Made by a program: the position numbers and the translations under genes. From Archaeoglobus neptunius (GTDB lineage Archaea; Halobacteriota; Archaeoglobi; Archaeoglobales; Archaeoglobaceae): a stretch of 64,000 nucleotides of DNA. Position 1 is the stretch's first letter. Each line of letters starts with the position of its first letter. The stretch lies in the NCBI RefSeq assembly GCF_016757965.1, contig NZ_JAEKIW010000001.1, forward strand, positions 1 to 64,000, in the 5' to 3' direction. The notes below the pieces were generated by a model. That model did not search any database and was not told the origin of the DNA. It worked only from the letters and a program-made list of their open reading frames with translations. Shown piece by piece: positions 57,308 to 64,000 of the stretch.

Positions 57308-57567
57308 GATATAAAGTACTAATCAGCAAAAAAGCACTTGAGTTTATCGACTCCCTACCTGAAAAGAGTCAGGGGATAATAAAAGACAAACTTAGCAGTC
57401 TTGTTAACAGCCCATACCCCGGGAAAAGGGGAGATAAAAAGAAGCTAAAGCTTCCAAGCTACGAGTTATACAGAATGCATATTGCAAGAAGCTACACAGC
57501 TTTTTGCAGAATCTATGAAGATGAGAAAGTTGTTAAGATTCTCGACATCATGACGGTTGAAATGTAG
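57304..57567 (+). CDS. RelE/ParE-type toxin
   Basis: The 87-residue protein is a RelE-superfamily toxin, probably an mRNA interferase: MRYKVLISKKALEFIDSLPE at the start, a helix pair, then LPSYELYRMHIARSYTAFCR and VVKILDIMTVEM. Full length, with basic residues on the central strands. The start is TTG 57304, in a 4-base overlap with the antitoxin frame. If the antitoxin is not made, toxin activity would be dangerous to the cell, so it may be weak or the antitoxin may use ATT. Confidence 0.75.
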   Translation: MRYKVLISKKALEFIDSLPEKSQGIIKDKLSSLVNSPYPGKRGDKKKLKLPSYELYRMHIARSYTAFCRIYEDEKVVKILDIMTVEM

Positions 57568-57576
57568 TTCACTTTC

Positions 57577-58835
57577 ATGGATAAGGTAACGAGAAGAAAC
57601 TTTCTTAGAAGGTCTCTTCTCACAACAGCCTTTTTTCTTGGCTTACATTTTGAAGGTTGCTCAGAACCGTGTGAATCGATGCGTGTTACACCAACACCGC
57701 ACACGCCACAAACACCCAAAAACACACCATACAACATAGACACCAAAATAACCCAAACTATAGACAAGACATAAGGAAACATAGTTACAATCCTCGAAGT
57801 CTACACACCCCCAAAAACCAGAAATAAGAATCACAAGCCCAGACTATACCGAGCTCGCAACCAAGAGCGCCGACTGGTACATAACCCTAACCAAACAGGG
57901 AAAAACATTCTTCCCGGTCGACGACCACACCCTACAACAAAAATTCTCTAAACCAGAAGACAGGGCCCCCGCACTACAACTACTCGCCGAGACACCCCTC
58001 AAGACATGGACCACCAACTACAAAGACTTCCTCTACGGCTTCCATGCAGCACGAGCATTCTGGAACCACCACGTACCACTAGCAAGACGAGTAGCCGACC
58101 TAGCACTAGAAACATGGCCAATGTGGAACAACAAGAAAAACATGCTCTGGAGCTATTACATAATGCTCGGAGACGCTGCAGGACACGGAGAACTACACAG
58201 TATAGCATTTCTACTGGGAATGGACGACATAGACACCAAAGAAGACTACGGGCAACATCCAATTTTAAAACTCATAAACAGCAACCGCAAGAGCCCCGAC
58301 ATGGAAAAAGAATACTACCAAAAATACCCCGACGCGCCCACCAACATACTATCCAAAAACTCGAAAGAATGGAGAGGCAACAAGCTCGTAAAGCGTGGCA
58401 GCATACGCGGACATGTACACCCACAAGGTAGGATGACCCAAAAAACCATACAGCGAGAGAGAAATCTATGAAGGGCTCAACCCAGCAATAGCCGCCGCGA
58501 CAGGACTACCATGGACCTACGAGTACACGGGCGTGTTCAGATCCGAGACGGCCGTGACAATAAGCGACAAAGCCGCCAGCCTTCTCAAACAAAAATATGG
58601 GGACGACCTCGCGATAGGACCAGCCAACCTGGTCGGGCCCTTCCTCTCCAAGAGCGCGGCCAGAAAAGACTGGGAAAAAGCAAAACAAGTAGGAGGATAC
58701 CCCAGCGGGCCACTACCAGAAAAACCCAAAATAGCCATCCGATGGCCCAGGCACACACAAAGAGAACTCCCAATAACAACAAACCAGTACAACCAGAAAC
58801 AACACACCGACGGATACATCATCGCGAGACTATGA
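57577..58835 (+). pseudogene. Decayed Tat-signal protein gene of foreign composition
   Basis: Segment A (57577-57774) encodes a Tat signal with lipobox (VTRRNFLRRSLLTTAFFLGL, then a Cys) and a Pro/Thr linker, and ends in TAA. Segment B (about 57818-58471, second frame) and C (about 58446-58835, third frame) continue one protein of about 400 residues. The frame changes at C5A5 (57808-57817) and A6 (58440-58445) runs; taking one base from each run joins B to its neighbours. From about 57685 on, the plus strand is rich in C and A and poor in T, unlike any neighbour. I recognise no family (e.g. HGELHSIAFLLGMDD, AIGPANLVGPFLSKS). It could be a decayed acquired gene, or hold sequencing errors at homopolymers. 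Confidence 0.65.
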
Positions 58836-58960
58836 AACCCCGAAGCCGGCAATGCAAGGATTGTAGATTACGTCATCAGAATTTTAACTCAATCTTGTTG
58901 TTAAATCCTGCTAACCCTCAAATCATGGATAACCTTTTTATCTTTCCCAACAAAGATAGC

Positions 58961-59179
58961 ATGATGGGTGAAGCAATTGAACTTCTCCGCAGAATCGAGA
59001 ACAAGCTCGAAGAAATTGACAGAAGGCTGAGAAGAATTGAGGAAGAGCTTTTTGATGAGCTGAGTGAGGAGGAATTAAAAGAGGTTAAGGAAATCCTTGA
59101 AGCCTGTAAAACAGGAAAGATGAAGACGTATTCGCTGGAAGAACTGAAAAAGGAGCTTGGAATCGAGGATGAAGTTTGA
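58961..59179 (+). CDS. RelB-like antitoxin
   Basis: This 72-residue protein is a helical antitoxin: MMGEAIELLRRIENKLEEID, then a charged coiled coil and the C-terminal TYSLEELKKELGIEDE, which resembles the toxin-binding tail of archaeal RelB proteins. A T-rich TATA-like box lies 20-25 bases before ATG 58961; an in-frame ATG at 58925 is less likely. It overlaps the toxin start by 11 bases. It is intact, whereas the toxin is not. Confidence 0.7.
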   Translation: MMGEAIELLRRIENKLEEIDRRLRRIEEELFDELSEEELKEVKEILEACKTGKMKTYSLEELKKELGIEDEV

Positions 59180-59422
59180 AGTCAGAATATCCGATATAGC
59201 GGCTAAGGACATCAAGAAGCTTGACAAGATCACGAGGGTCAGGATATACAAAACGATCAGAAAGCTTGAAGATCCCTTTTCTCTCGACATCAAAAAGATT
59301 GAGGACCATATTTAAGGGTCAGAGTCGGTAATTTCAGAATCATCATATAAATCGATTTCGAAAACCAGATTGTATGGATTGCCAAGGTTGACAAACGGGA
59401 AAGAGTTTACGACCGCCTATAA
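59169..59422 (+). pseudogene. RelE-type toxin, broken
   Basis: The frame starts MKFEVRISDIAAKDIKKLDK and runs to IKKIEDHI followed by TAA at 59313-59315. The rest of a RelE protein continues in another phase: RVRVGNFRII, then a stop, then IDFENQIVWIAKVDKRERVY and DRL. At least one frameshift and one nonsense or small deletion (at ATATAAATC, where relatives have YEI) separate the parts. The toxin should be inactive. The antitoxin gene just before it is intact. Confidence 0.7.
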
Positions 59423-59641
59423 CTCCCTCAGCTCCCTGAACAGCTGCATGAAGTAAACAACCATCAGCAAGCTTAACATGAGAGCGTGCTGGTATCCGCT
59501 CCTCAAAGCCAGGACCATTATCACCGCAATAACCCCAACCAGAAACAAAGGAAACAGCGTAACGCTCTCTTTCGGCAGCTTGAACCTCTCATTTTCAAAA
59601 CCGTAAGCCTGCAGGAACTCAACCAGCTTCTTGTTCTTCAA
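59417..59641 (-). CDS. Small membrane protein, unknown
   Basis: The 74-residue protein has a polar N-terminus (KNKKLVEFLQAYGFENERFK), two membrane helices (about 28-45 and 50-66) and a short charged tail. Start is TTG 59641 with AAAGGAAAG upstream. No family recognised. It overlaps the end of the broken toxin by six bases. Codon use looks native. Confidence 0.5.
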   Translation of the reverse strand: MKNKKLVEFLQAYGFENERFKLPKESVTLFPLFLVGVIAVIMVLALRSGYQHALMLSLLMVVYFMQLFRELREL

Positions 59642-59684
59642 AGCTTTCCTTTTGTTCTTAAATGTACTAAAGACATCACAGATT

Positions 59685-60284
59685 TCACTGTTTTGCGATT
59701 CGATTCAAAATCATTTTAATACGATTCAAAAGTTCTGATATATACCCAAGTGTTTCATTAATGTCTGGGAAATAGTCACTCGGGTGTGCGCACTCATTCC
59801 TTTTGCTTAGCAACCCATGTAAAACTTTCATTTCACTTTTTCTCAAAATTTCAATATCTTTTACTGCCTCTATTATCTGGTAATCTGGATACTTCTCTCT
59901 TAATTCTTCTTTGCTTGATACTTTCCAATTTGGCCTTTTTTCTTTGAGTTTTTGGAAATTCTTCAGAAGTAGCTCGTGAATGAAGTCTATAAAACCTGCC
60001 CATGCGAGCACGTGTGCTGCTCTGAAAAGCCCGTTTTCGACACATCTCAGAGCTTCTCTAAATAGCTCATCTTGTTCGAGCGATAGACCGTTTAATTCAC
60101 TATAACTTTCATTTAATTTTACAACTCGTGATTTTTCAGCACTTTCGTATATGCCGAGTATCTTATGGGCAATTATTTCAAATTTCTTCGAATTTTTAAC
60201 AAATTCCTCAATTGTGCTTATTTCATTCTGAAAGCAGATTTCTTTTAAGTGAACGAAACAATTTGTCGTATACCTCCTCATCAT
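59685..60284 (-). CDS. HEPN-like protein, partner of DUF5343 gene
   Basis: This 199-residue helical protein has the RX4-6H signature of HEPN ribonucleases in [11 protein letters not shown] (near residue 166), in the usual place before the last helix. The middle part (about 75-120) has [20 protein letters not shown] and [13 protein letters not shown], as in HEPN-type abortive infection proteins. Its start lies 62 bases inside the end of the DUF5343 gene, in another frame, and I see no later start codon; this implies tight translational coupling. RNA cleavage is inferred from the motif. Confidence 0.65.
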   Translation of the reverse strand: MMRRYTTNCFVHLKEICFQNEISTIEEFVKNSKKFEIIAHKILGIYESAEKSRVVKLNESYSELNGLSLEQDELFREALRCVENGLFRAAHVLAWAGFIDFIHELLLKNFQKLKEKRPNWKVSSKEELREKYPDYQIIEAVKDIEILRKSEMKVLHGLLSKRNECAHPSDYFPDINETLGYISELLNRIKMILNRIAKQ

Positions 60285-60822
60285 TGGTGGCTGGCAATTG
60301 AAGCTGTATGTTTATGTTAATCGCCAGACCGTGTGTTGGAAGCTTTATCGTTGGTGGTCGAGTTAACGATTTATCCATTTTTGCATTTTGAGTGACTGAT
60401 TCGGTTTCCTCAAAATCTGCTAATTCGCATAAGGCTTTGAAAGTTAAAATTATTCTGTCGATCGTATTGCTTGCAAGATTCGTCTGTGCGGCAAAAAAGT
60501 TTTTCAGCGCTTCTTTATCTTTTCTGTGTGCATCAGGATATGTATCAAAAAGTTGTTGATAAGCTCTCTTTATAGCTGATGCCATTATCTTTGGTGCAAG
60601 TTCTCTGTTACGGTAGTTATTCCATGTCTCGGTCGGAATTCCCGATGCATCTATAAATCCCAGATCTTTTAAGAGGCCTACTATAGTTCGATCATTGCTA
60701 CTTTTAAATCCTAAAGCTGCTAACCACCTTTGCGTAACTTTTTCAGGTACATTAGTTTCCTGAATTATTTTAAAGAACTTTTTCAACTTCCCAGGAACCG
60801 TGGTGTATGGGAAATTTGACAT
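60223..60822 (-). CDS. DUF5343 family protein
   Basis: The 199-residue protein begins [20 protein letters not shown] and continues with [38 protein letters not shown] and TETWNNYR, all typical of DUF5343. The first 130 residues look like tandem winged helices, which would bind DNA or a partner. The last 60 residues ([20 protein letters not shown]) form a strand-rich tail of the type seen in defence-associated regulators. It heads the two-gene operon with the HEPN-like gene. A TATA-like TTTATATTTG lies about 35 bases upstream and GGGGAT just before the ATG. Confidence 0.7.
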   Translation of the reverse strand: MSNFPYTTVPGKLKKFFKIIQETNVPEKVTQRWLAALGFKSSNDRTIVGLLKDLGFIDASGIPTETWNNYRNRELAPKIMASAIKRAYQQLFDTYPDAHRKDKEALKNFFAAQTNLASNTIDRIILTFKALCELADFEETESVTQNAKMDKSLTRPPTIKLPTHGLAININIQLQLPATNDEEVYDKLFRSLKRNLLSE

Positions 60823-61010
60823 TCGAATCCCCAGTTTTTATTAGCATACAACAAATATAAATTTTACCTTACTAAACAGTTACTTGTCAGAATGGGCCCG
60901 GTTAACATTTTCGTCTTATCTCAAATATCTCAAAATTATTTCACGATCCAACATGATTAAGATGCTCAGAGGTCGCTAAATATTGTTTTTAAGAAATTTA
61001 AAATATAAGA

Positions 61011-61081
61011 TGCGGCCGCCGGGATTCGAACCCGGGCTAACGGCTCGGGAGGCCGTTGTCCTACCACTAGACTACGACCGC
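61011..61081 (-). tRNA. tRNA-Gly (CCC)
   Basis: Read on the minus strand the 71-base sequence folds as a cloverleaf: acceptor GCGGTCG with CGGCCGC (one U-G pair), D arm with GTCTAGTGGTAGGAC, anticodon stem ACGGC/GCCGT with loop CTCCCGA (anticodon CCC, Gly) and T arm CCGGGTTCGAATCCCGG. Discriminator A; CCA is not encoded. Its 3' end points to the accessory island at 56.9-60.9 kb. Confidence 0.97.
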
Positions 61082-61106
61082 ACATTTTGTTCTGAGCTGG
61101 TTAAGC

Positions 61107-61120
61107 AAATAAAAGTTTCG
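61107..61120 (-). promoter_or_regulatory. BRE and TATA box of tRNA-Gly
   Basis: On the minus strand CGAAAC is followed by TTTTATTT, centred about 30 bases before the tRNA 5' end. Distance and BRE are the same as for tRNA-Glu in this window. Confidence 0.6.
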
Positions 61121-61160
61121 AAGTACCGCAAGCTTAATATGTCACATTCTGACTCAAAGT

Positions 61161-62348
61161 GTGCTATACGATGTACTGGTAGGCACCTTACTGGGGATCG
61201 TGGCAGGGATAATTCCGGGTATACACAGCAACACGTTTGCCATTCTTGTGGCCATCAACTCAGAATACTTTGAGAACCCGGGAATTGTGATAGTATGCTC
61301 TTCGATAGCATATACAATTGCGGACATCATTCCTACAACCATTCTCGGCGTTCCGGATGAAGAAACGGTCATTGCAACTTTTCCAGTCCATCAGATGGTG
61401 ATGGAGGGGAGGGCCATGGAGGCTGTGACGTCGTCTGTGATTTCATCCTTTCTTTCTATCCTGATGGTCGTGCCTATGTACTTTACCGTTTCAGTAATAG
61501 CCTCCGAACAACGAATTCTAAAGCTCGTTACTCCCGCTGTGCTTGTTTTCACCTCTGTTTTTATGATTCTCAGCGAGAAATCGGATGAATTTGAGGGAAG
61601 TCTCGCTTCATGGAGGAAGAGATTCTATGCAACGCTCGTTTTTGCGGTTTCGGGTTTTGCTGGATACGTTGCATTCAGGAACATGCACCTTGCAGATGCA
61701 AATCCGGCCGGTTCTGTTCTTCTTCCACTACTTACAGGACTTTTTGGTGTCCCAGTTCTGCTACAATCTTCCAGTTCCTCCTTTCCTGATCAAATCAGAA
61801 AATTCTCTTTTCCTGATGTAAATCCAGTAGCACGCGGGTCTCTTGCTGGTTTTCTCGTTTCAATGTTTCCCGGCGTCAGCAGTGGTATCGCAACCTTAAT
61901 CGCTTCTGCAGGTGAAAGGGATAGAGAGGGATATATCGCAGCCATGAGTGCGGCCAACACATCAAATGCTGTGCTGAGCTTTTATATCTATATGGCTCTG
62001 GGGAAAACCAGGAGTGGTGCAGCGACTTCCTTAAAGAGACTGGGTTACATCCCTGATTTTTATGAAATCGCACTTCTTGTTGTGGTGGCCGGTCTAATTT
62101 CTCTGGTAGCCTCTCTGGTGATTGCATACATCGCTATGCCGTTGGTTTCCCGTGTAAACATGCAGTTTCTTTCAGTTTCAGTTTTCGGTTTTCTAATATA
62201 CGTCGTATATACCTTTACGGGGACTTTTGGCATTGTAGTTTTCTTCTCAGTCGTCCCCATCGGTCTTGCAGCTACCTTTCTGGAGATCAGGAGAGTGAAC
62301 TGCATGGGCAGCCTGATCATACCTGTTCTGCTTTTTTATCTCAGCTAG
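61161..62348 (+). CDS. TctA/DUF112-like membrane permease
   Basis: The 395-residue protein has about ten membrane helices in two related halves, each with a Pro-Gly motif: GIVAGIIPGIHSNT at about 12-25 and FLVSMFPGVSSGIATLI at about 233-249. This matches the TctA/DUF112 family, a single-protein relative of the tripartite tricarboxylate transporters. The substrate is unknown, and no solute-binding protein lies nearby. Start is GTG 61161, with TTAATATG about 25 bases upstream. The end overlaps the convergent methyltransferase by four bases. Confidence 0.82.
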   Translation: MLYDVLVGTLLGIVAGIIPGIHSNTFAILVAINSEYFENPGIVIVCSSIAYTIADIIPTTILGVPDEETVIATFPVHQMVMEGRAMEAVTSSVISSFLSILMVVPMYFTVSVIASEQRILKLVTPAVLVFTSVFMILSEKSDEFEGSLASWRKRFYATLVFAVSGFAGYVAFRNMHLADANPAGSVLLPLLTGLFGVPVLLQSSSSSFPDQIRKFSFPDVNPVARGSLAGFLVSMFPGVSSGIATLIASAGERDREGYIAAMSAANTSNAVLSFYIYMALGKTRSGAATSLKRLGYIPDFYEIALLVVVAGLISLVASLVIAYIAMPLVSRVNMQFLSVSVFGFLIYVVYTFTGTFGIVVFFSVVPIGLAATFLEIRRVNCMGSLIIPVLLFYLS

Positions 62349-63322
62349 ACCTTTCTTATCCTGGCAATAAAAAATCCAGAACATCTGTGAATGTGGGGGA
62401 AGAGTCTTCTGGTCTTTTTTATCTCCTCTGGCCATTTCAGATCTAGCTCGGGAATTGTTAAACCCTCAACGCCATATTCAACTTCCACGACCTCTACATT
62501 TTCTCTCATTTCAAGCAAAAAATCGACAACAATCTCATTTTCTTCTGGAGCCATTGAGCAGGTGGAGTAGACGAGTTCTCCCCCATCTTTCAAAATATCG
62601 TAGGCCGCCAAAATCAGTTCTTTCTGCAGATACGAACAAAAGGACAGATCCTTCGCATCTCTATCTGTTTTTCGTGATGGGTCCTTGTGGATTATCCCCT
62701 CCCCGGTGCATGGAGCGTCAAGTAGCACCTTGTCCACCCCTCCCACCACTTTTTCCCGTATTTTGCCAATACTCCTCCCGTCCATGTTAAGAACCGCCAC
62801 ATTCATTGCACCCATGCGGTGAACGTTATCTATCAGTGGCTGAAGCCTCTCCTTTTGTGGTTCGACAGCCAGAACAGTTCCTTTATTCTGCATAAGCATT
62901 GAGAGAAATGTTGTTTTTCCTCCGGGAGATGCAGCAAGATCGACCACCAGATCTCCGGGTTTGGGAGCCAAGACGAGAGGAGGCACACATGAGCTCTTAT
63001 CCATTATGTAGTAGTAGCCCATCAGGTATTCCGGCGTAGCTCCGATGGAATAGGGCTCGTTTGAGACCATGTAACAGTACGGTATGTCGGTTGGATCAAC
63101 TCTGAATCCTCTCACTTCCAGCCTTTTAATCAGCTCTTTTTCCGGTATCTTTATTGTGTTTACCCTTATGTACTTCGGCAACCCTTCTTCAAATGTTTCC
63201 ATGATTTTTATGGTGTCCTCGCCAAAAAATTTGAACCACCTTCTTACAATAAATTCGTCATAACCGTATTTTTCTGCAAGGACTCTGGTTCTCGTTGTCG
63301 AAGGGAAATCAAGAATTTTCAT
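62345..63322 (-). CDS. RNA m5C methyltransferase (NOL1/NOP2/Sun family)
   Basis: This 325-residue protein is an NSUN-type cytosine-5 RNA methyltransferase. Motifs are VVDLAASPGGKTTFLSMLMQ (SAM), LLDAPCTGEG (Cys that releases the product) and VYSTCSMAPEENE (nucleophilic Cys). The N-terminal RNA-binding part is about 1-115. The target could be tRNA or rRNA. Its start overlaps the stop of the NFACT gene by four bases, so both are in one translation-related operon. Confidence 0.92.
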   Translation of the reverse strand: MKILDFPSTTRTRVLAEKYGYDEFIVRRWFKFFGEDTIKIMETFEEGLPKYIRVNTIKIPEKELIKRLEVRGFRVDPTDIPYCYMVSNEPYSIGATPEYLMGYYYIMDKSSCVPPLVLAPKPGDLVVDLAASPGGKTTFLSMLMQNKGTVLAVEPQKERLQPLIDNVHRMGAMNVAVLNMDGRSIGKIREKVVGGVDKVLLDAPCTGEGIIHKDPSRKTDRDAKDLSFCSYLQKELILAAYDILKDGGELVYSTCSMAPEENEIVVDFLLEMRENVEVVEVEYGVEGLTIPELDLKWPEEIKKTRRLFPHIHRCSGFFIARIRKV

Positions 63323-64000
63323 TCTCTTATCCTCGATTTTCCCGGTGGTATAAACTTCATTATCTCGTCAGGGGTTGCTATTGCTCTCACAATATGCCTC
63401 TCATCTCCGGCCATGTCTGAAAGTCTTTTTGCTATTTCCACACCCAGCCTGTTTGCATCCATCTCCCCTATTTCAAGTTCAACGTAATAGTTAGCGTACT
63501 TTCTCACCGAACTCACAGGGCCTCCAATTACTCTCAGCTTTTCAATTTCAATTCCGATTCCACAGTTTAATTCGACAGTAAGGTAGTTTCTTTTTCCGGT
63601 AATGTAAAAACTTCCTTTAGGCAAATATTCACCAGATTTTGCAGATTTTGACACCTGATCGGGTAGAACGTAGTAAACTTCACCGGCGTGTTTTCCTTCC
63701 TTCCACAGGGCGGAGTATGTTGCGGCAAATTCTGCCGCTTCCCTTATGCTTGTCTCTCCTGCATCCTGACCTCTTTTGAGAATAACCACAGGAGCTCCCG
63801 GTGTTTGTGTGTGGAAAAATAGATCTCCTGTTTCTAGATACTTTGAGACTATTTCCTCATTCATATCGGCGGATCTACCTCCTATCGCCAGGAAACCCTC
63901 GCTTGTAATGAACCATCGGTAATTCTCAAACCACTCCCTTTTTCTTCTTACTTTTATGCTTGAAATGTACCTTCTTTCAAGTTCCTCGTCAATTCTTTCC
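63319..64000 (-). CDS. NFACT protein (Rqc2/NEMF-like), C-terminal part
   Basis: The frame is open to the edge of the window, so this is the C-terminal part (about 227 residues) of a longer protein. The NFACT-R (DUF814) domain starts with RWFITSEGFLAIGGR, followed by NEEIVSKYLETGDLFFHTQT and GAPVVILKRGQDA. In family members this domain binds the tRNA/60S interface in ribosome quality control and adds C-terminal tails. The internal ATG at 63864 is not the start, since conserved sequence continues upstream of it. Confidence 0.88.
   Translation of the reverse strand, partial: ERIDEELERRYISSIKVRRKREWFENYRWFITSEGFLAIGGRSADMNEEIVSKYLETGDLFFHTQTPGAPVVILKRGQDAGETSIREAAEFAATYSALWKEGKHAGEVYYVLPDQVSKSAKSGEYLPKGSFYITGKRNYLTVELNCGIGIEIEKLRVIGGPVSSVRKYANYYVELEIGEMDANRLGVEIAKRLSDMAGDERHIVRAIATPDEIMKFIPPGKSRIRE

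Noticed and set aside
58006-58431. 141-residue plus-strand frame inside the C+A-rich region
   Set aside because: Its product is highly basic and low in hydrophobic residues. The overlapping second frame gives a normal-looking protein that joins the flanking segments.
58511-58960. N-terminal extension of the RelB antitoxin frame to 222 residues
   Set aside because: The extra part overlaps segment C of the decayed gene and looks like random basic sequence. The antitoxin proper starts at 58961.
56941-61081. Possible att site: tRNA-Gly 3' end repeated at the far side of the island
   Set aside because: CCCGGGCT-like words occur at both places, but I could find no direct repeat longer than a few bases and no integrase.

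Overview
The window looks like chromosome from a hyperthermophilic euryarchaeon of the order Archaeoglobales. Pointers are SepS (O-phosphoseryl-tRNA(Cys) ligase), a fused HdrA-MvhD heterodisulfide reductase subunit, the PolD small subunit, RNase P Rpp21, archaeal HMG-CoA synthase with its thiolase and DUF35 partners, a Trax/translin homologue, wyosine enzymes and a CRISPR repeat of the Archaeoglobus type. Many genes have a TATA-like box 22-30 nt before the start codon, which suggests leaderless mRNAs. Others carry strong GGAGGTGAT-like ribosome binding sites.

Layout. 0-3 kb: end of an acyl-CoA dehydrogenase, a 4-hydroxybutyryl-CoA dehydratase-type enzyme and a thiolase. 3-12 kb: DUF2148 protein, orphan histidine kinase, rnp4, sepS, signal peptidase, and a tightly packed run of PolD small subunit, phosphoribosyltransferase, nucleoside phosphorylase, HTH regulator and flavin reductase. 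12-18 kb: four small unknown genes that may form a membrane-anchored roadblock-like complex, then an RND exporter with a CARDB surface protein, divergent from a TrmB-type regulator. 18-27 kb: PHP, NUDIX, TFS, hdrA-mvhD, a radical SAM protein and a mevalonate-entry operon. 27-36 kb: XPF-like nuclease, response regulator and degenerate sensor, leuS, adenosine-specific kinase, MoxR/DUF58/membrane protein. 36-39.5 kb: RIO2, DUF460, sugar isomerase-like protein.

39.5-43 kb: a CRISPR array of 45 repeats and 44 spacers, transcribed on the minus strand from a leader near 42.55 kb, with no cas genes in view. 43-50 kb: tRNA-Glu, ppsA, a bactofilin-like/PUA/cis-prenyltransferase-like operon divergent from a DUF92 membrane enzyme, and a Lon-like secreted protease. 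50-56.8 kb: a tRNA-modification neighbourhood (trm5-like, taw1, translin, tiaS) with thiE, an MFS transporter and a secreted papain-like protein.

56.9-60.9 kb is an accessory island next to tRNA-Gly. It holds a possible structured RNA, a RelE toxin whose antitoxin lacks a normal start codon, a decayed Tat-signal gene of alien C+A-rich composition, a RelB antitoxin with a broken toxin, and a DUF5343-HEPN gene pair that looks like a defence or toxin module. 61-64 kb returns to core genes: a TctA-like permease, an NSUN-type RNA methyltransferase and the NFACT (Rqc2-type) protein.

The most interesting points are the DUF5343-HEPN pair, the roadblock-like membrane cluster, the mevalonate-operon thiolase with Asp in place of its catalytic Cys, the catalytically dead cis-prenyltransferase-like protein beside DUF92, and the stepwise record of repeat evolution in the CRISPR array.
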